Counted from the stretch's first letter, positions 1 to 8,706 are shown. The stretch is 64,000 nt of DNA from JBBTCX01 sp964494205 (GCA_964494205.1 CAZBRD010000001.1:186001-250000), one strand, 5' to 3'. Program-made: numbers and translations. The notes: generated from the letters alone by a model not told the origin.

Positions 1-306
1 TTTGTTGCGATCAATAGAACCTGACCTTCTTGGCGGGATCATTGCCCGATCGAAGTGTAGCCGTGAGGTACAGGGAAACGAGGAAGGCCTGCGCAACTCG
101 CGTCGAAGGGCGATGCGCCTACAACCGTTGTTTCACGTGAAACATGATTTCTCTGGTGTTCGAATCAGCTCAATAAGACCCCCAGATACTGTGCCAATTC
201 TCGCCTAAGGACGAATTTCCTTGAAGTCCTTCCGATTGAAAGTATCCTTCTCGCGAGCGCAATGGAATACTCGTAACGCTAGGAATTCAGCCACGGAAGG
301 TGAGCC
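1..306. other. Non-coding region upstream of parB containing parS
   Basis: No convincing gene is visible here; the open frames have no ribosome site or recognisable protein. It holds the parS palindrome (129-144). A partner parA gene, usually just upstream of parB, is not inside the window and may lie to the left. Confidence 0.6.
129..144. promoter_or_regulatory. parS centromere site
   Basis: The 16-base sequence TGTTTCACGTGAAACA is a perfect palindrome and matches the bacterial consensus parS exactly. ParB loads here as a CTP-dependent clamp and spreads to form the partition complex. It lies about 160 bases before the parB start, typical of origin-proximal partition loci. Confidence 0.95.
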
Positions 307-1290
307 ATGCAAACAAACAAACCCACGAAACGCCTCGGCCGCGGACTCGACTCACTTATCACGCGCGTGCCGATTGAACCAACAGATAGGCCAGTGCAGC
401 CCCCACAAGGACCACATCGGCCTCCCGTGTCCGCTCCGCCACCGCAGATCGACAACGCTACTGGGGCGGTTGGGGGCGTTCAGGCAGCCATGGTTCCGGT
501 CGATTCGATCACCGCCAACCCGTTTCAACCCCGCCAAAAGTTCGGCGACGGCGACCTTGCACAGCTCACGGAGTCGATTCGTACCAACGGCTTCGTTCAG
601 CCCATCGTCGTCCGCAAGAAGGAAAAGGGGGGGTATCAAATCGTCGCCGGAGAGCGGCGATGGCGGGCTGCCAAGAGGTTGAATATGACTTCCGTCCCTG
701 TCCTCATCCGTGATGCAACTGATGAACAGATGGTCGAGCTTGCCCTCGTCGAGAACATCCAGCGCGAGGACCTCAATCCGATTGATCGTGCCAAAGCCTA
801 TCGCGCGTTTGCAGATCGTTTCAGCGTTAACGCCGATCAAATCGCCCAGCGGCTGGGGGAAGACCGCACAACCGTATCTAACTACCTGCGATTGTTAGAC
901 TTACAATCGTCGCTACACGAAATGGTGGCCGATCGGAAGCTGTCGATGGGGCACGCCCGATGCCTCTTGGGTGTTCATAACCACAAGCGCCAAATGGAGT
1001 TAGCAGAATCAGTTGCCCGCAACGAGTTATCGGTCCGTGCTTTGGAGGAACTCGTTCGTCGGGAGAAACTGTCTACGCCTTCCGCCGACCCTGCCGAATC
1101 TTCAAAACCCTCGCCGCGAGTTCGCTCGGCACATCTCAAGGACATGGAGCAACGATTCGAGCGCGCGATCAAGACAGGCGTCACGATCCACGAAGGCAAG
1201 CGTCGCGGCACAGGTCGAATCACCATCGAGTATTACTCACTGCACGATTTCGAGCGCATCGCAGAGCAACTCGGCGTGCAGCTGGACTGA
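307..1290 (+). CDS. parB: Chromosome partitioning protein ParB
   Basis: A 327-residue ParB/Spo0J protein that binds parS and acts with ParA to segregate newly replicated origins. The N-terminal CTPase domain (about residues 60-160) carries GERRWRA near 115 and ENIQRED near 149, the conserved nucleotide-binding boxes. A helix-turn-helix follows (IAQRLGEDRTTVSNYLRLL). The C-terminal part, after a Ser/Pro-rich linker, is the expected dimerisation region. The first 50 residues start with the usual KRLGRGLDSLI segment. The ATG at 307 has GGAAGG six bases before it. A consensus parS sits just upstream, which independently supports the call. Length is normal for the family. Confidence 0.97.
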   Translation: MQTNKPTKRLGRGLDSLITRVPIEPTDRPVQPPQGPHRPPVSAPPPQIDNATGAVGGVQAAMVPVDSITANPFQPRQKFGDGDLAQLTESIRTNGFVQPIVVRKKEKGGYQIVAGERRWRAAKRLNMTSVPVLIRDATDEQMVELALVENIQREDLNPIDRAKAYRAFADRFSVNADQIAQRLGEDRTTVSNYLRLLDLQSSLHEMVADRKLSMGHARCLLGVHNHKRQMELAESVARNELSVRALEELVRREKLSTPSADPAESSKPSPRVRSAHLKDMEQRFERAIKTGVTIHEGKRRGTGRITIEYYSLHDFERIAEQLGVQLD

Positions 1291-1521
1291 AGCACCGTGT
1301 CGCCTCCGAGCATTGCCATGGATTGGCGCGCAAGAATTGTCGCCGCGCCTTAGACACGCGCGCACAATTTCCCACGCGCTCGCCGTTCGCGCAACGTGAA
1401 AATTAGGCTACTCTTCTTGCGCAATATCGGTCGTCCGCGCTCGCGTCGGCGCGATCAATGAAAATCAGCGCCGCAGTGCGCACACAACGGCCGCCGAGTC
1501 CTACTGGCAGAAAGGTCTTCT

Positions 1522-3210
1522 ATGAAATCATGGTTGTTTCGCACACTGTTAGTGCCATGCCTTGGCACTTTGATGGGAGTCGTTGCGACTCCCGCCCGCG
1601 CCGCAGACGACGCGGCCGGCGTCTTCAAGTTAATCCCTGCCGAATCGCTTTACGGGGCTTGCTTCGTCAACCTCGAGAAGTTCGACAAATCGGTTACGTC
1701 GTTTGTCAAGCGCATCGATCCCGATGGAACCGACGGCGGCATTCTGGCTGACCTGAAATCGCAAGTTCCTGTGGCTGAGTGGATCGATTTCAGCAAGCCT
1801 GTCGGCATGGCTGTGAACGGCATCGGCGAAGAGCCAATCCTTTGGGCGCGCATCGCTGATTTCGACAAGAAAATCAAGGAAATGAAGAACGCCACGGAGG
1901 AGGGCGGAATCTGGCACGTGGAGAAGGGCGACGATGCTGAGTACTTCCTGAAGCAATCGGGGGATTACGTTGTCATCGCCGGTTCAAAGGCACAAGTCGA
2001 GGCAGCCACCAAATCCGGCAAGAACATGGCTGAACTCATCGGCAGTCGCATGCCGAGCTATGACGGCAAGGAAGTCGTCATGCATGTCAATTTCGAGCCG
2101 ATGCGCGCCATTGCGCTGGGGCAACTCGCGCAAGGTGCACAAATGGTCCCGATGCTGGCGATGATGGCTGGTCCGCAAATGGGCGTCTCTGATCCCACAG
2201 CCTTGACGGGCGTCTTCACCGCGTTGCTCGATGGCGTAAAGTCTTTCGTCGAGCAAATCGATTACCTCGAAGTCGCCGCTTCACTGGATGAAAAGAACGC
2301 CGACATCGCGCTCGTCACAGGTTACAAGGAAGGGGCGATCAGGAGTTACCTCAACGCGCAAAAGCCCGCCTCCATCGCACCGTTCGACCAGATCGAGGAA
2401 CAACCGTTCGTCGTCGCCGCCAGCTACCACTTCCCAGCCGGCGGTGGTTCCATTGGCGATTATCTTCTCGGGAAAATGCAGGCTGCAATGCCAGCGCCAG
2501 CGGCTGGCGATGCCGCAGCCGGTGCGAACGATGAGGCTGCCAAAGCGATCAAGCTCGCTCGCGAGCTGTACAGCAAGATCGACGGCCAGAACATGGTCAT
2601 GAACATGTCCGTCAACGGCATGCAAGTCAGCGGCGACTATATCGGCAAGGATGCGGCGGGCATTCTCAACCTGCAGAAGGAAGTGCTTACCAAGCCGAAC
2701 GCGCTGCAGTCGATGTTCGACGGTGGCGTCAAGTACGAAGCAGGCCCGGCAAAGAAAGTTGAATCGACCGAGCTGCACACTTTCACCTTGAAATTCGATC
2801 CCGCCAGCCCAGCCGCAGCGTCCGCCGCGAAGATGTACCCCAAGGATGCAGTCCAGGCGTACGGCATTGTGGGCGATCGAGTTCGGTTTGCGCTGGGCAG
2901 TGAGAAGGACCTTGAAAAAGCGTTCGCCTCGAAAATCACCAAACCGCTATCGAGCTCGCCGCGTATCTCCGAGGCGCTGGCTTCAATGCCCAGCAGTCGC
3001 AACGCGATCCTGCTCGTTGACCTCGCGGGACTGACGCCCATCATCGCGGCGATGAGCGGCAACATGCCCGAGGCAACCGCGGCACAGCCCGGACCGCCCA
3101 TCGCGATCTCGGTGTCCATGTCCGGTGGTCCGGCCCGCGCGGACATTCGCGTTCCGCTCAAGGCCATCGAGCGAATGGTGCAGCAGTTCTCACCGAAGCA
3201 ACCGACGTAA
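1522..3210 (+). CDS. Exported protein of unknown function
   Basis: A 562-residue protein with a clear Sec signal peptide: Lys2, a hydrophobic stretch to about residue 20, then TPARA before the mature part. The mature protein is rich in Ala, Met and Lys, has no cysteines of note and no motif I recognise. An Ala/Pro-rich low-complexity stretch lies around residues 320-335 (PAPAAGDAAAGAND). It weakly recalls planctomycete periplasmic proteins that begin with an 'IPAESL' strand (DUF3352-like), but I would not assign a family. An AGAAAGG-type ribosome site precedes the ATG, and a strong intrinsic terminator follows 40 bases after the stop, so it is probably a single-gene unit. Confidence 0.8.
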   Translation: MKSWLFRTLLVPCLGTLMGVVATPARAADDAAGVFKLIPAESLYGACFVNLEKFDKSVTSFVKRIDPDGTDGGILADLKSQVPVAEWIDFSKPVGMAVNGIGEEPILWARIADFDKKIKEMKNATEEGGIWHVEKGDDAEYFLKQSGDYVVIAGSKAQVEAATKSGKNMAELIGSRMPSYDGKEVVMHVNFEPMRAIALGQLAQGAQMVPMLAMMAGPQMGVSDPTALTGVFTALLDGVKSFVEQIDYLEVAASLDEKNADIALVTGYKEGAIRSYLNAQKPASIAPFDQIEEQPFVVAASYHFPAGGGSIGDYLLGKMQAAMPAPAAGDAAAGANDEAAKAIKLARELYSKIDGQNMVMNMSVNGMQVSGDYIGKDAAGILNLQKEVLTKPNALQSMFDGGVKYEAGPAKKVESTELHTFTLKFDPASPAAASAAKMYPKDAVQAYGIVGDRVRFALGSEKDLEKAFASKITKPLSSSPRISEALASMPSSRNAILLVDLAGLTPIIAAMSGNMPEATAAQPGPPIAISVSMSGGPARADIRVPLKAIERMVQQFSPKQPT

Positions 3211-3251
3211 TACACGAGTTGCAAGTACAGAACTAAGACAGGTTCTAACGG

Positions 3252-3284
3252 AGCCCCCTGTGCAAGCAGGGGGCTTCTTTTTTT
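3252..3284 (+). terminator. Rho-independent terminator
   Basis: A 9-bp perfect stem (AGCCCCCTG / CAGGGGGCT) with the 6-base loop TGCAAG is followed by TCTTTTTTT. It ends the transcript of the exported protein at 1522-3210. Confidence 0.93.
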
Positions 3285-3308
3285 GCGGCCATTAACGGCG
3301 TTATTTGA

Positions 3309-3325
3309 GTGCCACTATGTGACAC
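3309..3325. repeat. Imperfect 17-base palindrome
   Basis: GTGCCACTATGTGACAC forms a 7-bp stem with one mismatch around TAT. A perfect version, GTGCCACATAGTGGCAC, lies at 33400-33416. Both are in intergenic DNA beside T-rich sequence. Confidence 0.5.
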
Positions 3326-3385
3326 TAGCAAGCCCGCTTTTTTCCATGTTGCTGCCGTATTGCGGAAAAACTCTGCTTCGCGGCT

Positions 3386-4081
3386 TTAGGCGGATCTGTC
3401 ACCGTCGTCGCCGCGCCATTGCTTCCACTCTTCGGGTCGATTCACGTTCAACATCGATTGCATGGCGGGGTCCACATCCGCGAAATCAGCAGGCGTCAGG
3501 CTCAAGACGGTGCACTCCTGCAACAGATCCTTCAACGATCGCCGTCTTTCACTTAACAGCCGCGCCACACGACCGACCAAGGTCGTTCGATAAACACCGG
3601 GAAGCGGACAGATTCTCCCATCCGGCCAGTGAACAATCGTCGCGTCATAGTCGTCGTTCGATCGAGCCACCATTCGTCCCACAAACCCGGCATCCAGCGC
3701 AGGATGATCACACGCAACCACTAGCGCTGCATCAAAATCGTTCGCCAATGTCGTCAAACCTGAATGCAGACCGCGAAGCGGTCCTTCCCCATCAACTTCG
3801 TCAAACGCATGTCGAACGTCGCCCGGCAATGTTGGTAACACCTGCCCCGATCTACTAACCACGACGACCGGAGAAACTACCGTCAACATCACCCGCCCCG
3901 TCCGCTGCAACAACGTCTCGCCGTCGACTTCCAGCCATTCCTTGGGTGATCCCATGCGCGTGCTCGCGCCTCCGCACAAGACAATTCCAGCAATCTGCCT
4001 CACACACTTCACAGAAGATCTCGTATCAACGCTTGAATCCGTCGCCAATTTAATCGCCACATCGTCATGTCGCCTCACCAC
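3386..4081 (-). CDS. MobA-like molybdenum cofactor guanylyltransferase / NTP transferase
   Basis: A 231-residue protein with the sugar-phosphate nucleotidyltransferase fold. The nucleotide-binding signature LCGGASTRMGSPKEW sits near residues 35-50, and VVACDHPALD corresponds to the metal-binding Asp strand. MobA joins GMP from GTP to molybdopterin; close relatives (MocA, GlmU-like) transfer CMP or other NMPs, so the substrate is inferred. The GTG at 4081 gives a 30-residue N-terminal extension; a GTG at 4003, just before the first beta strand, is an equally reasonable start. No other molybdenum-cofactor gene is nearby. Confidence 0.75.
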   Translation of the reverse strand: MVRRHDDVAIKLATDSSVDTRSSVKCVRQIAGIVLCGGASTRMGSPKEWLEVDGETLLQRTGRVMLTVVSPVVVVSRSGQVLPTLPGDVRHAFDEVDGEGPLRGLHSGLTTLANDFDAALVVACDHPALDAGFVGRMVARSNDDYDATIVHWPDGRICPLPGVYRTTLVGRVARLLSERRRSLKDLLQECTVLSLTPADFADVDPAMQSMLNVNRPEEWKQWRGDDGDRSA

Positions 4082-4133
4082 CTATCATCAGCATAGCATT
4101 GAAATCATCGAGCCTGCATTGTACGCTCACCAC

Positions 4134-4439
4134 ATGCCCGCATGGTTGCGAAATTGGCTCGATCGACACCAACACCCGGTATCGCTGGCGTTGCACATTG
4201 TAGCCATCCCAATGCTCCCGTTAGCCGTTTATCTCGTCGTGATCCAGCTTCTCGCGGGTGCGTGGTCTCTCTGGTGGCGGCCGGTATCGCTTTTTGTCGT
4301 CAGCTATTTCCTGCAGTGGATTGGCCACCGGATCGAGGGCAACGACATGGGCGAGTTGATTCTGTTCAAAAAGTGGCTGGGCAAGCCCTTCGTGGCCATC
4401 GCCCCGCAATACCGCCGATCGGAGGGAGCCGCGAAGTGA
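4134..4439 (+). CDS. DUF962 / Mpo1-like membrane protein
   Basis: A 101-residue protein with the Mpo1/DUF962 pattern: a soluble start ending in RHQHPVSLALHIVAIP, two hydrophobic segments (about 22-40 and 48-65) and LQWIGHRIEGN. The conserved His residues (HQH, LHIVAIP, GHRIEGN) match the metal-binding His set of the fungal alpha-oxidation dioxygenase Mpo1. Bacterial members are mostly uncharacterised, so enzymatic function is inferred. I chose the ATG at 4134 because family similarity begins here; an in-frame start much further upstream would add about 64 unrelated residues overlapping the divergent MobA-like gene. The stop overlaps the next gene by four bases (GTGA). Confidence 0.75.
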   Translation: MPAWLRNWLDRHQHPVSLALHIVAIPMLPLAVYLVVIQLLAGAWSLWWRPVSLFVVSYFLQWIGHRIEGNDMGELILFKKWLGKPFVAIAPQYRRSEGAAK

Positions 4440-4900
4440 CAAGCAGTGGCACCACCATTCGACTGGCTACGCTCGACGATCTCGAGCACGTCGTCACATT
4501 CAACGCCGCCATCGCCAGCGAAACTGAGAACAAGTCGCTCAACCTCGACATTCTCCGGCCAGGCGTGCGTGCCGCCCTTTCTGATTCCGCACGATCTCTC
4601 TATTTCGTAGCGGAGCGCGATGGGGCTGTGGTCGGCCAAACGATGATCACCGTTGAATGGAGCGACTGGCGAAACAGGTTCTTCTGGTGGATTCAAAGCG
4701 TTTACGTCGTGCCTGCTCACCGCCGGGCGGGTGTTTTCACCGCGCTGCACGAGTACATCCGGAACGAGGCAAAATCCCGCAACGATGTCTGTGGCTTGCG
4801 TCTCTATGCCTATCGCGAAAATCACCGCGCCATCAAGACATACGAAAAGCTCGGCATGCCCGTGTGCGACTACGTTATGTGCGAAGAAGATTGGTCGTAG
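4436..4900 (+). CDS. GNAT-family N-acetyltransferase
   Basis: A 154-residue acetyltransferase of the GNAT fold. TIRLATLDDLEHV opens the domain, and VVGQTMITVEW and FWWIQSVYVVPAHRRAGVF form the central strand and acetyl-CoA pyrophosphate loop. YRENHRAIKTYEKLGM is the classic C-terminal helix. The loop reads HRRAGV, slightly different from the common RGxGxG. The substrate cannot be told. The GTG start at 4436 is fixed by a four-base overlap with the previous stop and by GGAGG at 4421-4425, so the two genes are translationally coupled. Confidence 0.9.
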   Translation: MTSSGTTIRLATLDDLEHVVTFNAAIASETENKSLNLDILRPGVRAALSDSARSLYFVAERDGAVVGQTMITVEWSDWRNRFFWWIQSVYVVPAHRRAGVFTALHEYIRNEAKSRNDVCGLRLYAYRENHRAIKTYEKLGMPVCDYVMCEEDWS

Positions 4901-4960
4901 CGGAATCGTTACGTCTTATTCATATGGACGTTCCGATTCGGTGCCCCTAAGATATCCCCG

Positions 4961-5359
4961 ATGCGTCCAATCGTAACCATCTTCATCTACCTTGCCTCTG
5001 TTATTGCGACGACGCCTCTCGCCATTCCGAATGAATCGCCCGATACTCCGACCTGCAACTGTTGCTGCAGCGGCATAAAGATCTGCCGCTGTGGGTGCAT
5101 GCCGGCTAAGGATGACTCGTCGCAACCTTCGAAGCTCCCTAAGAACAAACGGGCAGCCTGCTTCTGCAGTGGCCAGCAGACGCCTTTGGTTTACCAGGAA
5201 TCGTCAGCACGTCTGGCGCCGCAGAAATGCATCGAAACTGCCCATGAATCCACCCGGATTTGCACCGCGCAAACAGACTTTTCTTCGCTGCTGAATCGCA
5301 TTAACTGCGGTCCTCCGCCGGATCAACCGATTCTACAGTCAACCGTCCTCCTCATCTGA
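4961..5359 (+). CDS. Small Cys-rich exported protein
   Basis: A 132-residue protein with a short signal peptide (hydrophobic to about residue 20) and a dense cysteine cluster, CNCCCSGIKICRCGC, around residues 32-46. Four more cysteines follow (CFC and two single residues), ending with one near the C terminus. Such a pattern could bind soft metals or form disulphides. No family is recognised. It lies 97 bases before an HMA-domain lipoprotein gene on the same strand, so a role in metal handling is a reasonable inference from context. It is not certain that it is translated as drawn, but the ATG and downstream reading frame are clean. Confidence 0.55.
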   Translation: MRPIVTIFIYLASVIATTPLAIPNESPDTPTCNCCCSGIKICRCGCMPAKDDSSQPSKLPKNKRAACFCSGQQTPLVYQESSARLAPQKCIETAHESTRICTAQTDFSSLLNRINCGPPPDQPILQSTVLLI

Positions 5360-5456
5360 TCGCGCAATCAAATGGCATGGTGCGCACGGACGAAGTGCCG
5401 CGCGCGGACCGCTTTGGCTGATTTGATATTGTCGCGCGACATACGAGGAGATTTCC

Positions 5457-5837
5457 ATGATTAGACGATCGATATTCCTACCATTGTTTTTGGGCGCCCT
5501 ATGGCTGGCTGGTTGCCATTCGCCATCGACCTCAACGTCCGTTCATACCGAGGCGGTCCCCGCCTCCACCGAAGTTCCCGGCACTGGTTTAGCCGATGAG
5601 CGAAACGCAGTGCTGCATGTACGCGGAATGTCTTGCCCGCTCTGCGCCAACAACATTGACAAACAATTGTTGAAGATCCCCGGAGTCGAGAAGGTATCCG
5701 TCAACCTCGGCAACGGCGAAGTCCACGTTCGTCTCGCAGCCGCCCCGCGACCGACAGCCGACGAGCTGACCCGCGCTATTGAGCGCAGCGGCTTCACGCT
5801 CGCGCGCATCGAAATGCCTCTCACGGAGGGCCATTGA
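5457..5837 (+). CDS. Heavy-metal-associated (HMA) domain lipoprotein
   Basis: A 126-residue lipoprotein with a short signal sequence and lipobox LAGC (Cys about residue 20), a Ser/Thr-rich spacer and a complete HMA domain from about residue 50. The metal-binding loop GMSCPLCANN contains the CxxC pair that binds Cu(I), Zn or Hg. The fold continues as VEKVSVNLGNGEVHV. It should therefore be a membrane-anchored periplasmic metal chaperone. GAGGAG seven bases before the ATG is a strong ribosome site. The next gene starts one base after its stop, so the two are almost certainly cotranscribed. It is unusual that the HMA domain is a lipoprotein rather than part of a P-type ATPase or a cytosolic chaperone. 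Confidence 0.88.
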   Translation: MIRRSIFLPLFLGALWLAGCHSPSTSTSVHTEAVPASTEVPGTGLADERNAVLHVRGMSCPLCANNIDKQLLKIPGVEKVSVNLGNGEVHVRLAAAPRPTADELTRAIERSGFTLARIEMPLTEGH

Positions 5838-5838
5838 G

Positions 5839-6687
5839 ATGCGACGATGGATTGCGATGATTTGCGTGGCGGTGTTTGCATCGAGTTCGAACGACGCATA
5901 TGCGCAGGAGGCCACCAACGCAGCTGACTCTGCCACTCAGCCTTCACCGGGCTATGTCGTGCTCAAGGAAATGTTTCACTACTACAATCTCGATCTCGAC
6001 AACGTCGCGCCCGATCGACGTGGCGATGTCGAAGATGCTTCGTTCATGACCATCGTCAACGTGGGCGTGGCTCCGGACTGGTCGCTCAGTTTCCGTCTGC
6101 CTGTCGTGCTGCGTGATCGCGAGTTTGAACTAAGCGGCGAATCGGATCGCGAGGAAGGCGTCGGCGACCTCACCGCGCTGGCGAAATGGCGCTTCTACAA
6201 GAACGATTCTAACCCGCTCGACACGAAGCGCCTGGCCTTGATCGGTGGACTACAGATACGCACCGGCGATGCCCCGTTTACGAGTGACGGCTACAATCCG
6301 ATAGTGGGTCTCGCTTATACGCAGATTACGGGTCGCCATGGCCTCAACGCATCGCTCGAATGGACCTTCACCACCAACGGCAACGACGAGCCGATTTACG
6401 CCGGCGAAAGTAGTGCCGACCTGCTGCGCTACGATGCTGCCTATCTCTATCGCCTCACGCCAGCTGAATACACGGCAGACACGTACGGGGCGCTGTACAT
6501 GCAGTTCGAAGCGAACGGATACTACGAAACCAACGGCGATAACGAACTCTTCTTCTCGCCCGGCTTGATGTATGAAGCGAAGACCTGGGCTGCAGAGCTT
6601 TCCATCCAGATACCGACCTGGCAGGAAGTCGAACATCGCGCTGAGGCGAATTATGTCATCGTGGCAGGCATACGTCTTTCTCTTTGA
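5839..6687 (+). CDS. Outer-membrane channel-like protein (phenol MetA-pathway/transporter family)
   Basis: A 282-residue exported protein: signal peptide MRRWIAMICVAVFASSS to about residue 26, then alternating amphipathic strands typical of a beta-barrel (FMTIVNVGVAPDWSLSFRLP, GVGDLTALAKWRFY, LIGGLQIRTGD) ending IVAGIRLSL. This pattern fits the putative outer-membrane 'MetA-pathway of phenol degradation' family. Substrate unknown. It starts one base after the stop of the HMA lipoprotein, so passage of a metal or metal-complex is the contextual guess. A related barrel is encoded at 35749-36618. An 11-bp stem-loop follows the gene. Confidence 0.75.
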   Translation: MRRWIAMICVAVFASSSNDAYAQEATNAADSATQPSPGYVVLKEMFHYYNLDLDNVAPDRRGDVEDASFMTIVNVGVAPDWSLSFRLPVVLRDREFELSGESDREEGVGDLTALAKWRFYKNDSNPLDTKRLALIGGLQIRTGDAPFTSDGYNPIVGLAYTQITGRHGLNASLEWTFTTNGNDEPIYAGESSADLLRYDAAYLYRLTPAEYTADTYGALYMQFEANGYYETNGDNELFFSPGLMYEAKTWAAELSIQIPTWQEVEHRAEANYVIVAGIRLSL

Positions 6688-6713
6688 AAGGCTTCCAGAA
6701 TCTGCGCAGGATA

Positions 6714-6740
6714 AAGGCGAGGGCAATTAGCCCTCGCCTT
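6714..6740. terminator. Stem-loop between convergent genes
   Basis: AAGGCGAGGGC / GCCCTCGCCTT forms a perfect 11-bp stem with loop AATTA, 27 bases after the barrel gene and 47 bases past the stop of the convergent prepilin-like gene. The outer A/T ends give short U runs either way, so it may terminate both transcripts. Confidence 0.7.
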
Positions 6741-6786
6741 GGATGAGTCTAGTTAGATCAATTTAGGCGGCTATTCGCCCGCCTAA

Positions 6787-7905
6787 TCAGCTGCCTTCGA
6801 CGCAATCCTCATAGGATGGTCGGCCAGACCCCGGACTCAGCAAACCTGTCTCAATCACTTCCGCAGGCAATGTATCCTTCTGCCATCCGTTTCCTCGGAC
6901 AATCACGCATCGATAGAAATTGAAATCGGCATCAGAATTCCCCGGGAATGCAGGGTAATCTCCCAGCATCTCCGCCCGATAGTGCAATGAATAGCCTTGA
7001 GCATCTTCCGTACCTTCGAAGATGACCCGCTGGTACTCGGCGTGCCCGTCGACAAAAGCACGGTTGTAAGTCCAGTCCGAACCATGCCAGCCGCGGATCG
7101 CCTTGTTCGGGCCGGGATCAACGCCGGGCTGCAGGAAATCGCACGCTTCGCGCCGCGCCGCCCATGCCCATCGGCCAATGTTCTCCTCATAATAGAGCGC
7201 GCGTGACGGCGTCGGCACGCGCGTCGTCGGACGCATGTAGGGCGAGTTACTCACCATCGGATTGCTGCCGCCGGTCGTCGCGATCATGAACAAGTTGGCC
7301 GAATAGCTATTTCCGAAATGGTCAAACGACGAACGCTCGGGAGCATCAATCCATTCCTGGCAGTGGCCGCCGCGCGGGGGACCATCGTCACCTGGACACT
7401 TGAAGATATCGAGATTCAATTTGGTATCCGCCTCAGCGCCGATGCGATCGAACGTCGGCAGCAGATTGTCCTTGAAGCCGCCTGGGTAAAGGATCTCGTT
7501 CATTGGGCGCGTCACCGGTCCAAACCCCGCCTTGGTTCCGTACTTGCTGCCGAGAAACGCGAACTGCCCACCCGGCGCCTGCACGAAACCCTCGCGCCCG
7601 ACGCCAGACTTGCCGCCCCATTCGTAAGCACCAATGAAGGTTGGGTCACTCATGCTCTGTTGAAATTGCAGCGGGTGCACTGGAATGCCCCATCCCGAAG
7701 GATCGTCCGCTTCATACACGCGGCTGCTCGTCGCGATGTTCTTGATATGCGCACCGCACGCGTTTCGCTTGGCGTTTCGCCGTGCCGCCTCCAGAGAAGG
7801 AAGCAGGATCGCCAGAAGTAGCGCGATAATCGCAATGACGACAAGCAGTTCGATGAGGGTGAAACCAAGAGGACGATTCCATCGTTTTGAATTGACCATG
7901 GTCAT
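6787..7905 (-). CDS. Type II/IV prepilin-like protein with DGH C-terminal motif
   Basis: A 372-residue protein beginning with a type IV pilin/type II pseudopilin signal: LGFTLIELLVVIAIIALLLA, with cleavage expected after the Gly and Glu at +5. The large globular part ends with WHGSDWTYNRAFVDGHAEY, resembling the 'H-X9-DG' ending of the abundant planctomycete DUF1559-like secreted pseudopilins. These are thought to be assembled or exported by a type II secretion-like apparatus, but their jobs are unknown. The ATG at 7905 is chosen because GGAG lies eight bases upstream; longer starts lack one and would add 29 residues. No pilus assembly genes are adjacent. Confidence 0.88.
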   Translation of the reverse strand: MTMVNSKRWNRPLGFTLIELLVVIAIIALLLAILLPSLEAARRNAKRNACGAHIKNIATSSRVYEADDPSGWGIPVHPLQFQQSMSDPTFIGAYEWGGKSGVGREGFVQAPGGQFAFLGSKYGTKAGFGPVTRPMNEILYPGGFKDNLLPTFDRIGAEADTKLNLDIFKCPGDDGPPRGGHCQEWIDAPERSSFDHFGNSYSANLFMIATTGGSNPMVSNSPYMRPTTRVPTPSRALYYEENIGRWAWAARREACDFLQPGVDPGPNKAIRGWHGSDWTYNRAFVDGHAEYQRVIFEGTEDAQGYSLHYRAEMLGDYPAFPGNSDADFNFYRCVIVRGNGWQKDTLPAEVIETGLLSPGSGRPSYEDCVEGS

Positions 7906-8131
7906 GGTACGGACTCCGAGTATGGATCGTGTTTCAAGACGAACACAACAACCGTGCGTGCATAACCGCCCGACAACACTACGGGTGCTCAAACCAGTCG
8001 ATTAATGACGCGCAAGGCTCGACGCTCAATATCTTAACAAAACAACCTTGCCCGAGTCCAGCCAAAGACGGTAGGGAACTAAGGAGGGACGAAACACCGG
8101 GATGAATGGTCATGGCACCAGGTTTCCGCTG

Positions 8132-8566
8132 CTAGAACCGGTTTTCTCGCTTTTCCTGCTCGATACGATCGCGGATCGATTTCGCCTTCATGAACGCCTG
8201 TACTTCCCCGATCGTGATAACCACCAGGACCGCCGTGATGACCAAAAACAACCCGCCAAATCCGAGATGCAGTGCGTCCTTTCCTTTGATTCCCGCTCCA
8301 AACAAGACCGCACCGATGATTCCGCAAAGTACCACCGTGGCGATTCGCCCTCCCGGAAACGTCTCATCGCCCGGCTGATAAACCCCAAACATCTTCAAAG
8401 GACGGGCAGAATAAGAATTGCCGCATTCGGGGCAAGTGTATGTAACGGGAAGCGACTTGAGGTTGTATCCGCAAACACCGCAATGCACCGTGTGCTTAAT
8501 TCGCACACCGGAGTGGCCTTCGCCCTCGTCAGCCATATGTTCAAGTTCATCAGGCGTCAGCGGCAT
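8132..8566 (-). CDS. Zinc-ribbon membrane protein
   Basis: A 144-residue protein. Residues about 29-50 form a four-cysteine zinc ribbon (CGVCGYNLKSL...CPECG), followed by two hydrophobic segments (TVVLCGIIGAVLFGAG and LGFGGLFLVITAVLVVITIG) and a charged C-terminal tail. This zinc-ribbon plus two-helix layout is common in planctomycetes but has no known function. It precedes ftsY on the same strand with about 200 bases of palindromic repeat DNA after its neighbour. Confidence 0.75.
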   Translation of the reverse strand: MPLTPDELEHMADEGEGHSGVRIKHTVHCGVCGYNLKSLPVTYTCPECGNSYSARPLKMFGVYQPGDETFPGGRIATVVLCGIIGAVLFGAGIKGKDALHLGFGGLFLVITAVLVVITIGEVQAFMKAKSIRDRIEQEKRENRF

Positions 8567-8652
8567 AACTTCTCACGGTCGTATGGAATAGAAAACCAAA
8601 GAGTTTCGTTGTGTTTTGGATCAGTCAGAACGAGGCCTCGAATGCTCAATTT

Positions 8653-8673
8653 GAGATCTCAAATTTCAGATCG
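8653..8673. repeat. 21-base dispersed repeat
   Basis: GAGATCTCAAATTTCAGATCG recurs with one change at 33166-33186 (GAGATTTCAAATTTCAGATCG). Both copies are intergenic. Confidence 0.6.
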
Positions 8674-8706
8674 ACCGTGTGCCACTGCTCTGTGAGCAGT
8701 GTTCGC

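Noticed and set aside
150..180. TTCGAATC, resembling a tRNA T-loop
   Set aside because: The flanking bases do not form a T-stem, and no acceptor or anticodon arm is present.
2..208. A 68-residue frame at the left edge as the end of parA
   Set aside because: The translation does not resemble a ParA C terminus, and parS lies inside it.
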